NCBI GenBank assembly: GCA_964504345.1
Contig: CAZDDX010000001.1
Coordinates: 186,001 to 250,000, forward strand
Origin: CAMDTE01 sp964504345
GTDB lineage: Bacteria; Bacteroidota; Bacteroidia; Flavobacteriales; Schleiferiaceae
DNA length: 64,000 bases
Direction of reading: 5' to 3'
A program made the translations under genes and the position numbers. The notes under the pieces were generated by a model, which was not told the origin of the DNA, did no database searches, and saw nothing but the letters and a program-made list of their open reading frames with translations. Shown here piece after piece: positions 50,042 through 59,200 of this stretch; the stretch's first letter is position 1, and each line of letters opens with the position of its first letter.

Positions 50042-50896
50042 TTAATTATCTTCAAGCATCTTAACCTCCAGGCGCTTCCAGTATTCTTTCTTTCTTCGTT
50101 CCAACAACAAAGCTTTCACCCAAGGCTTTGCCAAAGGAAAGGGCACGGTAGTTGACGCCCGCTTGAGCGCGTGGATTTGCAGCAGGTAGCGCGTTGATCC
50201 GGAGGTCCAGTCTTTGTAGCCCAACCGAAGCAGTGCCTCCGGCTGGTAAGCTGGCAGACCCAACTGTTTGGCCAAATCGGGCAATTCCACCCAACCGGTA
50301 TCCGCCAAGCGGTATTGACGGGCCCATTTTTTGGCAAACAGAACCAAATTCTCCGGAGGATTTTGGTCACCCCGACCCAGCGCATTCCGAAGTTTAGCAG
50401 ACCAAGGAGCCGTGGCGGGTACCGCCAAATACGAGACGCGCACGATGTCCACCCCCAACTGGAATTGCTCCTTGTTTCGAACGTACGCGGCTTGAAGCTC
50501 CGACTCGGTAAAAGCCGTGTCCATTTCTTGTTGCGCCAATCGATTTTGATAGCTCAAAACCAGCAAGTCCTCTCGGTATCGTTGAACCACTACTTCAAAC
50601 GAATCCAAGTCACTTCCCAATTGTGCCTCAGCTTTTTCCAACCAAAGTTTGCGCAAACGCCAATCGTTAATGATCGTGGTTGCCAAAGCTGCTGAGTCTT
50701 GAGGAGATAAATTCTCCGGAAGTTGGCTGGCTACCTCTGACCAAGTAAGAACTTCTCCTGCAGCTTCTGCGGCGTAGCTGCTATCGCCCTCGTTTCGACC
50801 ACAGCCCGCCAAGAAAACAGCAACGAAAAAAAGCGGATGGAGACATCCCGTCCGCATCGAAAAAGGGACTTTCGCCAAACTAAAGGTCAAGGGCAT
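50042..50896 (-). CDS. SurA/PpiC-like lipoprotein lacking a clear parvulin domain
   Basis: 284 residues. An ATG at 50896 overlaps the upstream lipoprotein stop; an internal ATG at 50857 would give a compact lipoprotein signal with lipobox FLAGC. The body has SurA N-domain-like helices (VVVQRYREDLLVLSYQNRLAQQEMDTAF) and continues with INEQ-like charged helices (SELQAAYVRNKEQFQLG). There is no QARHIL/GG.LGW parvulin core, so isomerase activity is unlikely. In flavobacteria a protein like this usually lies between a PpiC and SurA; here it stands elsewhere. It probably helps fold envelope proteins, by inference. Confidence 0.65.
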   Translation of the reverse strand: MPLTFSLAKVPFSMRTGCLHPLFFVAVFLAGCGRNEGDSSYAAEAAGEVLTWSEVASQLPENLSPQDSAALATTIINDWRLRKLWLEKAEAQLGSDLDSFEVVVQRYREDLLVLSYQNRLAQQEMDTAFTESELQAAYVRNKEQFQLGVDIVRVSYLAVPATAPWSAKLRNALGRGDQNPPENLVLFAKKWARQYRLADTGWVELPDLAKQLGLPAYQPEALLRLGYKDWTSGSTRYLLQIHALKRASTTVPFPLAKPWVKALLLERRKKEYWKRLEVKMLEDN

Positions 50897-51267
50897 TGCA
50901 CCGTGTCCGGACCGCTCACCTTACTGATGTGGCACTCGTCCGATTGAAAAACAAAAGGCACAACACACGGCGTACCTCCGGCGTGCTCCACCACAAAGGA
51001 ATAGGTACGAGTGGTGTTCACCCCTTGCGTTTGCATCATAAAATCAGACCCAACTCCGTACTTAGCCGCTGGGTAGCCCGCGTTGTGTTGATTGAATAAG
51101 GTATCCCCCGTGGTGAGGTCAACCGTGTATACGCGTGTGGGCTGGGCGCCCACTACCGTTACTTCAAATTGACGGAATTCTTGCGTACAGTACACATTGG
51201 GTTCGCAACCGGTTGCAAACACAGCGCCCAAAATCAAGGTGACGCCTAAGATTGATCGACGATCCAT
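50887..51267 (-). CDS. Small lipoprotein, function unknown
   Basis: About 126 residues from the ATG at 51267 (MDRRSILGV, lipobox FATGC at residues 17-21); an in-frame upstream start at 51297 would lie inside crtD. Six cysteines are seen in all, including CTQEF, GTPCVV and DECHI and the C-terminal CP, so disulfides are likely. The mature chain is beta-rich. The ATG overlaps the crtD stop by 22 bases and its 3' end overlaps the next lipoprotein start, so crtD and the two lipoproteins may form one operon. Confidence 0.65.
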   Translation of the reverse strand: MDRRSILGVTLILGAVFATGCEPNVYCTQEFRQFEVTVVGAQPTRVYTVDLTTGDTLFNQHNAGYPAAKYGVGSDFMMQTQGVNTTRTYSFVVEHAGGTPCVVPFVFQSDECHISKVSGPDTVQCP

Positions 51268-52724
51268 TCGTTGGTAATTTTTGCACTCATTAAACAAAGC
51301 GGAATCCCTCCGCCGGGGTGAACGCTACCGCCCACGTGGAAAAGACCCTTTGGACCGTTCCCCTTGTTCGGGTGCCGCAAAAATGCTGCCAAACGATTGT
51401 TGGAAGCAGCACCGTACAGTGCACCCCGGTACGAACTGGTGGCTCGTTCGATACCCGGGGGATCCAAGAAGGTTTCCGTCTCGATTAACGCAGCGAGATC
51501 ACGATTCAGTGTGGACGACAATTTATCCAGTACTTTTTTTCGCGTTTCTTGCCGCAACACCTCCCAATCTTGGCCGTAATCAGCGGGTGCATTGACCATG
51601 ACGAACCAATTTTCACATCCCTCCGGCGCTTCTTGTTGAGCCAATTTACTGGTGATGTTGACGTAAACAGTAGGATCCGATCCGGGCAACTTTTCCTCAA
51701 ACAATGCACGAAACTCGCCGGGGTAGTCGTTTGAGAAAAAAATATTGTGCAGTCCCAACTCCGGGAAACTGCCTTGCATGCCCCAGTAAAAAATCAGGGC
51801 CGAGCTGCTCCGCTCTTGATTGAGTACCGGCTCGGGCGCCGGCCAATCCTGCATCAATTTGCGGTACGTGGGAACAACGTCCATATTGGACACCACTGTA
51901 GACGACGCCCAAACCGTTCCATCTTGCAGTTCAATGCCCCGTACTCGACCCTCTTGATGTTGGATGCGCGAAACAGGAGCGTTGTAATGAAATTGAACGC
52001 CCAAACGCTCGGCCAATTTCACCAATGAATCCGTAATATCCCCCATCCCGTTCTTGGGCAAAAAAGTGCCAATTCCGTGCTCCAAATGGGGAATCATCGC
52101 TAATACGCCTGGTGCTTGGTAGGGAGAGGATCCGTTGTAGGTAGCAAAACGGTGGAACAGTTGGCGCATTTTCTCCGTTTTGAAGGCGCGCTCGTGTACC
52201 TGCGCCATGGAGCGCGTCAAGTCCAGTTTCGGTAAAGCCCTTACTGCAGATTTTACGTGCTTCCATTGGTAGGTTTTCAGTCGATGTAGAGACGATTGCA
52301 GAAACAAGGGAGCAGTTGCATCGTACTGAACCTGAACGCGACTCAAATGGTTTCGCACGTTGGAACTGGGTTCGCCCAATTGCTTCTCGGCCTCTGCGGC
52401 GAAGCGAGCAACATCTGCCCAAGCGGTCAGGCGCGTGCCGTCGGTCCAAAAATAGCGGCAAGCCACGTCGTCTTTCAGGTAAGGAAAGTGTTCTTCCGGA
52501 TTTTCTCCCGCCAATTCAAACAGCTCCTCCACCCAATGCGGCATGGTGAACAAACTGGGGCCCGCATCAAATCGGTAACTACCCAGTTCAAAACGCGAAA
52601 GCTTGCCTCCCGGATACGAATTTGCCTCAAAGACATGTACTTCTCGACCAGCCACAGCTTGCCGTATTGCCGTGGCAATTCCGGCTATTCCCGCGCCAAT
52701 AATTAGGGTCCTGTTCGCTTCCAC
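51246..52724 (-). CDS. crtD: CrtD-like carotenoid 3,4-desaturase (1-hydroxycarotenoid type)
   Basis: 492 residues with a GTG start at 52724. The FAD-binding dinucleotide motif IIGAGIAGIATAI is at 8-20, with FEANSYPGGKLSRFELG next, the hallmark of CrtI/CrtD-type desaturases. RFDAGPSLFTMPHWV, ATYNGSSPYQAPGVLAMIPHLE and GGSVHPGGGIPLCLMSAK (C-terminal carotenoid-binding region) place it in the CrtD branch rather than phytoene desaturase. It introduces the 3,4 double bond next to a C1 hydroxyl, after CruF. A TACCTTTG box ends 4 bases before the GTG, supporting that start. It is divergent from a LytTR regulator. Confidence 0.85.
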   Translation of the reverse strand: MEANRTLIIGAGIAGIATAIRQAVAGREVHVFEANSYPGGKLSRFELGSYRFDAGPSLFTMPHWVEELFELAGENPEEHFPYLKDDVACRYFWTDGTRLTAWADVARFAAEAEKQLGEPSSNVRNHLSRVQVQYDATAPLFLQSSLHRLKTYQWKHVKSAVRALPKLDLTRSMAQVHERAFKTEKMRQLFHRFATYNGSSPYQAPGVLAMIPHLEHGIGTFLPKNGMGDITDSLVKLAERLGVQFHYNAPVSRIQHQEGRVRGIELQDGTVWASSTVVSNMDVVPTYRKLMQDWPAPEPVLNQERSSSALIFYWGMQGSFPELGLHNIFFSNDYPGEFRALFEEKLPGSDPTVYVNITSKLAQQEAPEGCENWFVMVNAPADYGQDWEVLRQETRKKVLDKLSSTLNRDLAALIETETFLDPPGIERATSSYRGALYGAASNNRLAAFLRHPNKGNGPKGLFHVGGSVHPGGGIPLCLMSAKITNEWIVDQS

Positions 52725-52728
52725 CGTT

Positions 52729-52736
52729 CAAAGGTA
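52729..52736 (-). promoter_or_regulatory. -7 box TACCTTTG of crtD
   Basis: Exact consensus on the minus strand, 4 bases before the GTG start at 52724, predicting a leaderless mRNA. Confidence 0.6.
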
Positions 52737-52811
52737 GAACGGAAAACGGGGTTGATTTTGCCGACAGCCGTCTTTATACGTTTGAATACGACTTTCGGCG
52801 ATTGCACCGTG

Positions 52812-52819
52812 CACCTTTG
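52812..52819 (+). promoter_or_regulatory. Probable -7 box CACCTTTG of the lytTR gene
   Basis: One mismatch to TAnnTTTG, ending 4 bases before the ATG at 52824. It supports that ATG over the TTG-type longer frame at 52752. Confidence 0.4.
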
Positions 52820-52823
52820 CCGA

Positions 52824-53252
52824 ATGGAAAACCGAATTACGCCCCAGTACACCTTTGTTCAACTCGGAAAAAACTGGATTCGAATTGACCTGCAAAGAAT
52901 CAGTCACTTTGAATCTTCAGGGGATTACGTCCGCTGGCACGAGACCGGAAATCAACAAAACAGAAGTTCGTCCTCCAAGATTACCGAAACCCGACTGAGT
53001 CAATTATCTGAGCAGCTGGAACCGTACGGTTTTGTTCGCGTCCACCGACGTTATTCGGTGAATATACGTGCGGTAGAAAAGTTTGACGGCGAGTCACTCC
53101 AGCTGGAATCCACCGTGATTCCTGTTGGAAGAACGCGCCGTCAACACGTACTGGCCCGACTTCGGTCTTTTGGTTTACGGAATGACCACCAATCTGTAAG
53201 CGGTTCCCATCCAATTCAAGAAGTACGTTCCAGCAGGCAAGAAACCGGGTAA
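52824..53252 (+). CDS. Stand-alone LytTR DNA-binding regulator
   Basis: 142 residues from the ATG at 52824. Residues about 10-115 form the LytTR beta-type DNA-binding domain: RIDLQRISHFESSGDYVRWH, FVRVHRRYSVNIRAVEKF and IPVGRTRRQHVLARL. There is no receiver, sensor or membrane domain, so any signal must come through another protein or ligand. The last 25 residues lie beyond the usual domain end and are antisense to the sorting domain codons of the giant adhesin (78-base overlap). Its divergence from crtD makes it a candidate regulator of carotenoid synthesis. Confidence 0.78.
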   Translation: MENRITPQYTFVQLGKNWIRIDLQRISHFESSGDYVRWHETGNQQNRSSSSKITETRLSQLSEQLEPYGFVRVHRRYSVNIRAVEKFDGESLQLESTVIPVGRTRRQHVLARLRSFGLRNDHQSVSGSHPIQEVRSSRQETG

Positions 53253-56200
53253 TTCAACCGAGTCCGTTCCCGCATCCACTAGAATCTCGTGCACGCAGCG
53301 TCCGTCCAAAGCATAGAAAGAAGCGTTTAATGCCTTAGTGGTTTCCGGCAAACCGTAAACCGTTTGTCCGGGACGTACGGGATTAGGGTACAAATTTTGC
53401 AACGGCACCGTGGCTTCATCCAAACCAATTTGACTGAGTCGGTAGGACAACGTATCGTCATCGCCGCAGGTGTTGTTGACAATTAAGGTGACCACATAAC
53501 TCAAACTGGGTACGGCGTAGTTGTGCTGCACAAAATTGGTTCCCGTGGCTGAATTTCCGTCCCCAAAGAACCACTTGTATTGGGTTGCACCCGTGCTGGA
53601 GGTGGCGTCAAACAACACCTTCATCCCGGCACCGCTGGAAGATATAATTGTTGCCGTGAATTTCGCTACAGGAGACACGCAAACGACTACCGTATTCGTT
53701 ACGCTCGCAGAGTCTCCACACAGGTTGAAGGACACCAAACGGACACTAAAACTTCCACTGGTTGAATACGTGTGACTAGGCGTTGCGCCCGACCCGGTTG
53801 TGCCGTCACCGAAGTACCACTTCCAACGTACCGCATTCGCGGACGAAGTAGCCGTGGCATTGAGGACACTTCCGCTGGTGGTGTGGGTAAATGAGGACGT
53901 GACCGGTCCACAAACGGCAACGGTATCTCCGAATACGGCAGAATCGCCGCAAGCGTTCTTAACCTTGAGGGTGACGTAGTATTTTCCGTCAACCGCAAAC
54001 GTGTGCACGCGCGAACTACCAAACCCGTTGGGGGTACCGTCGCCCCAAGTCCAGGTGTAGGTAGTGGGTTGCCCGGTCCCGTTGGAAACAAAATTCCGAG
54101 AAAGGCCAGTTCCCAATGTGTAAAAATTAGCCGTGATGGGCGAACAAATAACCACGACCAACTGCGACGTGCTCGTGCTTCCACAGGGATTCGATACTGT
54201 CAGGGTAACCACATAGGTCCCCGGGGCAGCATACGTATGCGAAGCCGTGGCACCCGTGTTGTTTGGCGTGGCATCTCCCCACGACCAGGTATAGGTGACA
54301 CCCGGAGTACTGCCGGAGTTGCTCACTTGAATGGTATTCGCAACGCGCGACGTAAGGTTGGCGACCGCAGTCACGGGAGGGCAATTGGTGGTGGTGAAAA
54401 TAAGCGGCCCAATCCAACCCGACACGTTGCCTCCTGTTCCACAGCTGTCTCGGTAGTAAACGTGGTAAACGGTATTCGATGTCAATCCAGCAAATACATA
54501 GGGCGAATTTACATTCGTGACTTTAGTGATCATCGATGGAAGAAAACCCGGTAAACCAATGGCCACATCCGCAAAGGGAGCATTCTTGGTAAAGGATAAG
54601 GTTGCTTGCGATGAAGAAATGCCCGAAATCGCTCCACCGGTTGGCGGTGGGCACGAGCTGCAGGTGGAGGTCGTCGTAAATAAAGTACCCGATGGAAGGT
54701 TGATGCCCGGGGTTCTCTGATAGACTATGGCATTTGCACTGTTGCGCACGGTGATGCCACATTCACTGGAAAAGGCACCCGCATTGGTGAACGAAAGCAC
54801 AAAAGGTTGCCCAGGGCAAACCGGTATGGTAAAGTTCTGCAGAGCACCAGTGGTCAAGGTGTACGATTTCGTGCGCGTACCCGTTACCAAGGTTACAAAA
54901 TGGTACGGCGGGGCACCAAAGGTGGTGGACCAACCGTCCGAAAACTGATCCGTCAGGGTTAAGGTGTAGTTGCAACCGTTGGTGCAGCCGGGGGTTGTGG
55001 TGGAATCTGGCCCGTACCAGGGACTTGCCCCATTTACCGACCCACAGGAATCCTTGACATAAAAGTCGTAAGTAGTCCAGGCCGTCAATCCGGTAATGGC
55101 TTGAGGCTTCGTGGGCGCATAAACTTTCGTTCCGGTGCCCCGAACAAAGCCGCGTGGCCCGTATTCAATGACCCCGGAAGTTGCCGTCCCGGTCCAATTC
55201 ACTGAAGCACTGGTTGGTGAGGTGGCTGTAACCGTCATGCCCGTTGGCTTAGGACAAAGAGGTGTTTCGTGAATGTCCAGCTGATCAATGGCAACGGCCG
55301 AATTAAACCCATTTGTAGAACGCGTTGCAGTAAAGCGCAATTTGATGGTGGCATTATTGTAGGCAGCCAGTGAGACCAAATGCTCTTGCCACGGGCTTGC
55401 CTTTGCCGTCTGCGACGGCCCGTTCACGGTGAAAATTGTGTTCCAGGTGGTCCCGTTGGTGGTGGCCTCTACCGTCAGCGAAACAATATTGTTGCCGAAT
55501 CGATGGCTTGAAAAACTCAACTCCCCTACATTTAAGGGCGTCAAATCAATCCACGGGGTAATGATTCGGGTGAACGACCCACCGGTACCAAAGGGAGCCG
55601 AAGCGTACAAATACTTTCCACTGGGGCCCGTAGCGCTGAAATTAGGACCGGTCTGTGCCGTTGGCGTCGCTCCGATCAGCGGGGTGAAGAAATAGTTGGT
55701 GGTGTCCGTACGGGTCCAGCAAGTAGGAATCTTGCCGGGTTGGGTGTTTAATCCCGGTTGAGGCACCCACAACGGACTGTCAAAGGTCTCGGACCAAGGG
55801 GCTTGAACCGTACCACAGGCGGTGGAAAACACCAAGGGGCCTTCCCAATCGGAAAATCCGGCACCGCAGACCCTGCGCACATAAACGGCATAGGTGGTAC
55901 TTGCGCTCAAGCCGGTCAAAGCAAAGGGACGCACGCTGGTTGTGGCGGACGAGGCACTTCCTGGGGTGTGTCCTATGGGGCCGTAGGAGATTTGGTACGA
56001 ACTCACCGTGCCCAACCAATTCAACGAAGCAGAGGTTGTGGTGATGGCCGTAGCCGTAATGGACGTTGGTTGCGGACACGAGGGTTGTTCGTGAATGTCC
56101 AAATCATCGATGGCCACTTGTGCATTGAAACCGGTACTGGTGGTACGCGTGGCTTTGAATCTCAATTTGATGGTGTCGTCTTGGTAGGCGGCCAAACTGA

Positions 56201-59200
56201 CGATGGCCTTGAGCCAAGGTGCGGTGTTGGAGGTTTGTTGTTGCCCGGAAATCGTCCAAACTTGGGTCCAAGCTTGTCCGTTGTAAACTTCTAGGGACAA
56301 GCCGGCGATGTTGGCACCGTACATGTGGTACCAAAACGAAACTTCTGGCGTATCCAAGGGTACTGTACTGATGGGCGGGGAAACCACATCCGCAACTAAA
56401 GTAGCCCCCAAAGTACTGATCAAATTCGAAAAAATGAATTTACCGGAACCGGTGGTGTGGTCCGATGTTGCTCCGGTTAGCGTACTTGGAAAACCTTGTG
56501 GACCAGGCGTCATGAGGTATCCAACATTTGAACCGCGCGACCAACAAGGAGCTAATGTACCCGCTGCGAACGAACCAATTACAAAATCCGCACCGTCGAA
56601 ATTTTCCACATAAGGGGTGGCAATGGGGGCACAATCCGTTGTGAATTGAATGGGGCCTACCCACTGACTCACAAACCCCGTACAGCTGTCTTTCAAGAAA
56701 GCCGAATAAGTAGTGGAAGGATTCAATCCCAAAAAGGTGATTGGATTGCTGTTCGCTACAACTTTAGCTCCTCCAATTGGGGTAATCAAACCCTGGCCGT
56801 AACGAATAATCCACGGACTGCTTCCCGTGCCCGACCAAGTCAACGTGGCAGACGTAGAGGTGGTACCAACTACCTGAAATTGCTGGGGTTTTGGGCACGG
56901 TGCAGCTTGTTTCACCGAAATATCGTCCAACGACCATTGTGCAAAGTTGGAATTGACGGCCGTTCGCCCGCCAACGAATCGCACAAATACCGTATCCCCT
57001 AGCCAGTTGGACAAGGAAACTAAGTGTTCCGCCCAAGGTGCCGCTTGCGTTGCTTGCTGAGGACCGGTTAACGTGAGGACCGTGGTCCACGTCGTTACAC
57101 TGGCCTTCGATTCCTTTACTTGAACCTCAAGGGTGGTCAAGTCTTGCCCAAAACCGTGTACCCAAAACGACAATTCGGGCTGGGACAAGCCTACCAATGA
57201 GATGGCGGGGGTACGAAGGTTGGTGGAGAGGTTGGGGGCTCCAAAAACCGTATTGAATGCGGCCATAAACTTCCCTCCACCCGTGTGGTCGCCCACCGGT
57301 CCTGTTAAATTATTGAAGTTAAACGGAGGTGCTGGATTCCATTGGTACCCGGTTGCGGGAGCAGCAGGGGATCGAGACCAGCAATTGGAAATAACACCGG
57401 GTATATTCCAATTGGTAGGGCGTACGAAACTTGAGTTGTCAAAATTCTCTGTCCAAGGAGATTGAACCACTCCACAGAGCGTACTTGCTGTAAACACCTT
57501 CGTCCATACCGAATAGTTGTTGGGACCGCAGCTGTCGCGAACATAAAAATCGTACGCTGTGGCGGGACTCAAGCCACTGGCCGTGAATAAACCTGTGGGT
57601 GATGAGCGCTGCGTGCCACTTCCCAAAACAAAACCTGAAGGACCGTACTGAACTTGCCACCCGGAGCCGCTCGTGGCGGTCCAACCTACAACAATACTGT
57701 TTGTGGTTGCCGTTACTAAGGTTGGTGTGTTGGGGGGAAGACACGTGCGAACGCTGTCGATCCTAATGTCGTCGATGGCCACGTCCGCATTCAACGCCGT
57801 TGCAAAAGTTTTGGTAACGGTAAACCGCAAGCGGATGGTGTCGCCGGCAAAGGTGTTCAACGGCACCGTATGTTCCGACCACGGATCCGTTTTGGCCGTC
57901 TGGAAAACACCGCCCAAATTGAGTACGTTCACCCAGTTCCCCGTGGGGTACACTTGCGCCTGAACCAGCAAACCACTCACGGCGAAACCGTAGCGGTGTG
58001 AGGCAAATTTTAATTCCGCCGTGTTCAGCGTATTCAAAGAGATCCACGGGGTTACCATGGCGGTAGTGGTTACCGAACCGCCACTGCGTGATTCGGCATG
58101 CAAATAGCGCGTACCGTTGGCGGTGTTGTCGTTGGCCGGTCCCGTAAAGCCTGTAGAAGTGGCCGTATTGTTCACGCGCCAGTAGAAAAACGACGTATCG
58201 CCCTGGTTCCAACAAGGATCCAAAATTCCAACTCCTTGATTGTTGGGGTTGGGGAACCAATTCAATCCCTCAAAGTCCTCTTGGTAGGGAGCTGCCAAAA
58301 TGGCGCAGGGAACGGACGAAGTGGTCGCCAAAAAGGGGCCCACCCACAACCCCGTGTCACCCACCGCGCAAATGTCCCGAACCCAAATACGGTAATCGGT
58401 GAGAGGTTGCAATCCGGTAATGGAGTCGGTCAGCTGGGCATTGCTCTTGACCCAATAAGTGCCTTGGGCAGCCGCGCGAACGTAGCGAATTTGTCGTTGA
58501 AGGACGGTGGTATTCGGCGAGGTCCACTGCAAGCCGATGGACTGCATCCGGGTATAAACCAAGGTAGGAACCGTAGGGTTGACGCAAGACGCACTACCGT
58601 ATTCATCTGCGCCTCGATCCGGCAGCGTACCACTGCGCGCCTGGTTGTCAAAGTCTACAAACGTACCCACGGGAACCGCAGTACCGTCCGCTAAGGTGCC
58701 GATGGTGCGCAAGTTGGACTCGGATACCAACGGATCCTCGTAGGTGGAATTAGCGTCCAAAGAAGTTGCCGTTTGCCAAGCGGCCAGGGTTGCGTAGTTG
58801 ACGTTGTTGAATCGGAACGGATTACCTGTATGCGGAGCGTAATGAATGTTGTGGCTAAAACTGGTGAACACACTGGAAGGTGTTGCTCCGTTGACGTTCA
58901 CGGCAACGGCCATGGACCCGCCGTAGCTCACGCACAAGTTGTTTCGAAATTGAAGGTCTCCCACGCTTGCAGGCGTTCCGAACACCGAAAAAACGGCACT
59001 GGTCGTGGATCCAATTCCTTTGTCCACCCGCAAGGAGTTGTGAAAGAAATGAACGCGTCGGGTATTGAAGGCGTACATCCCCACATTCGTACCGGCTCCG
59101 GCCGGAATAAATACCGCATTGTTCTCAATGGTGACCACTGGAGACGTCGCCGTTCCGAAGGTGCTCAGGAAAATGCCAAAACCACCGTTAGTACTTTGCA

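Noticed and set aside
27600..52740. A TTG -33 element upstream of the TACCTTTG boxes
   Set aside because: Looking 17-22 bases upstream of the parA, kdsA, crtD and E1 boxes, no TTG occurs at a consistent position, so only the -7 element is claimed.
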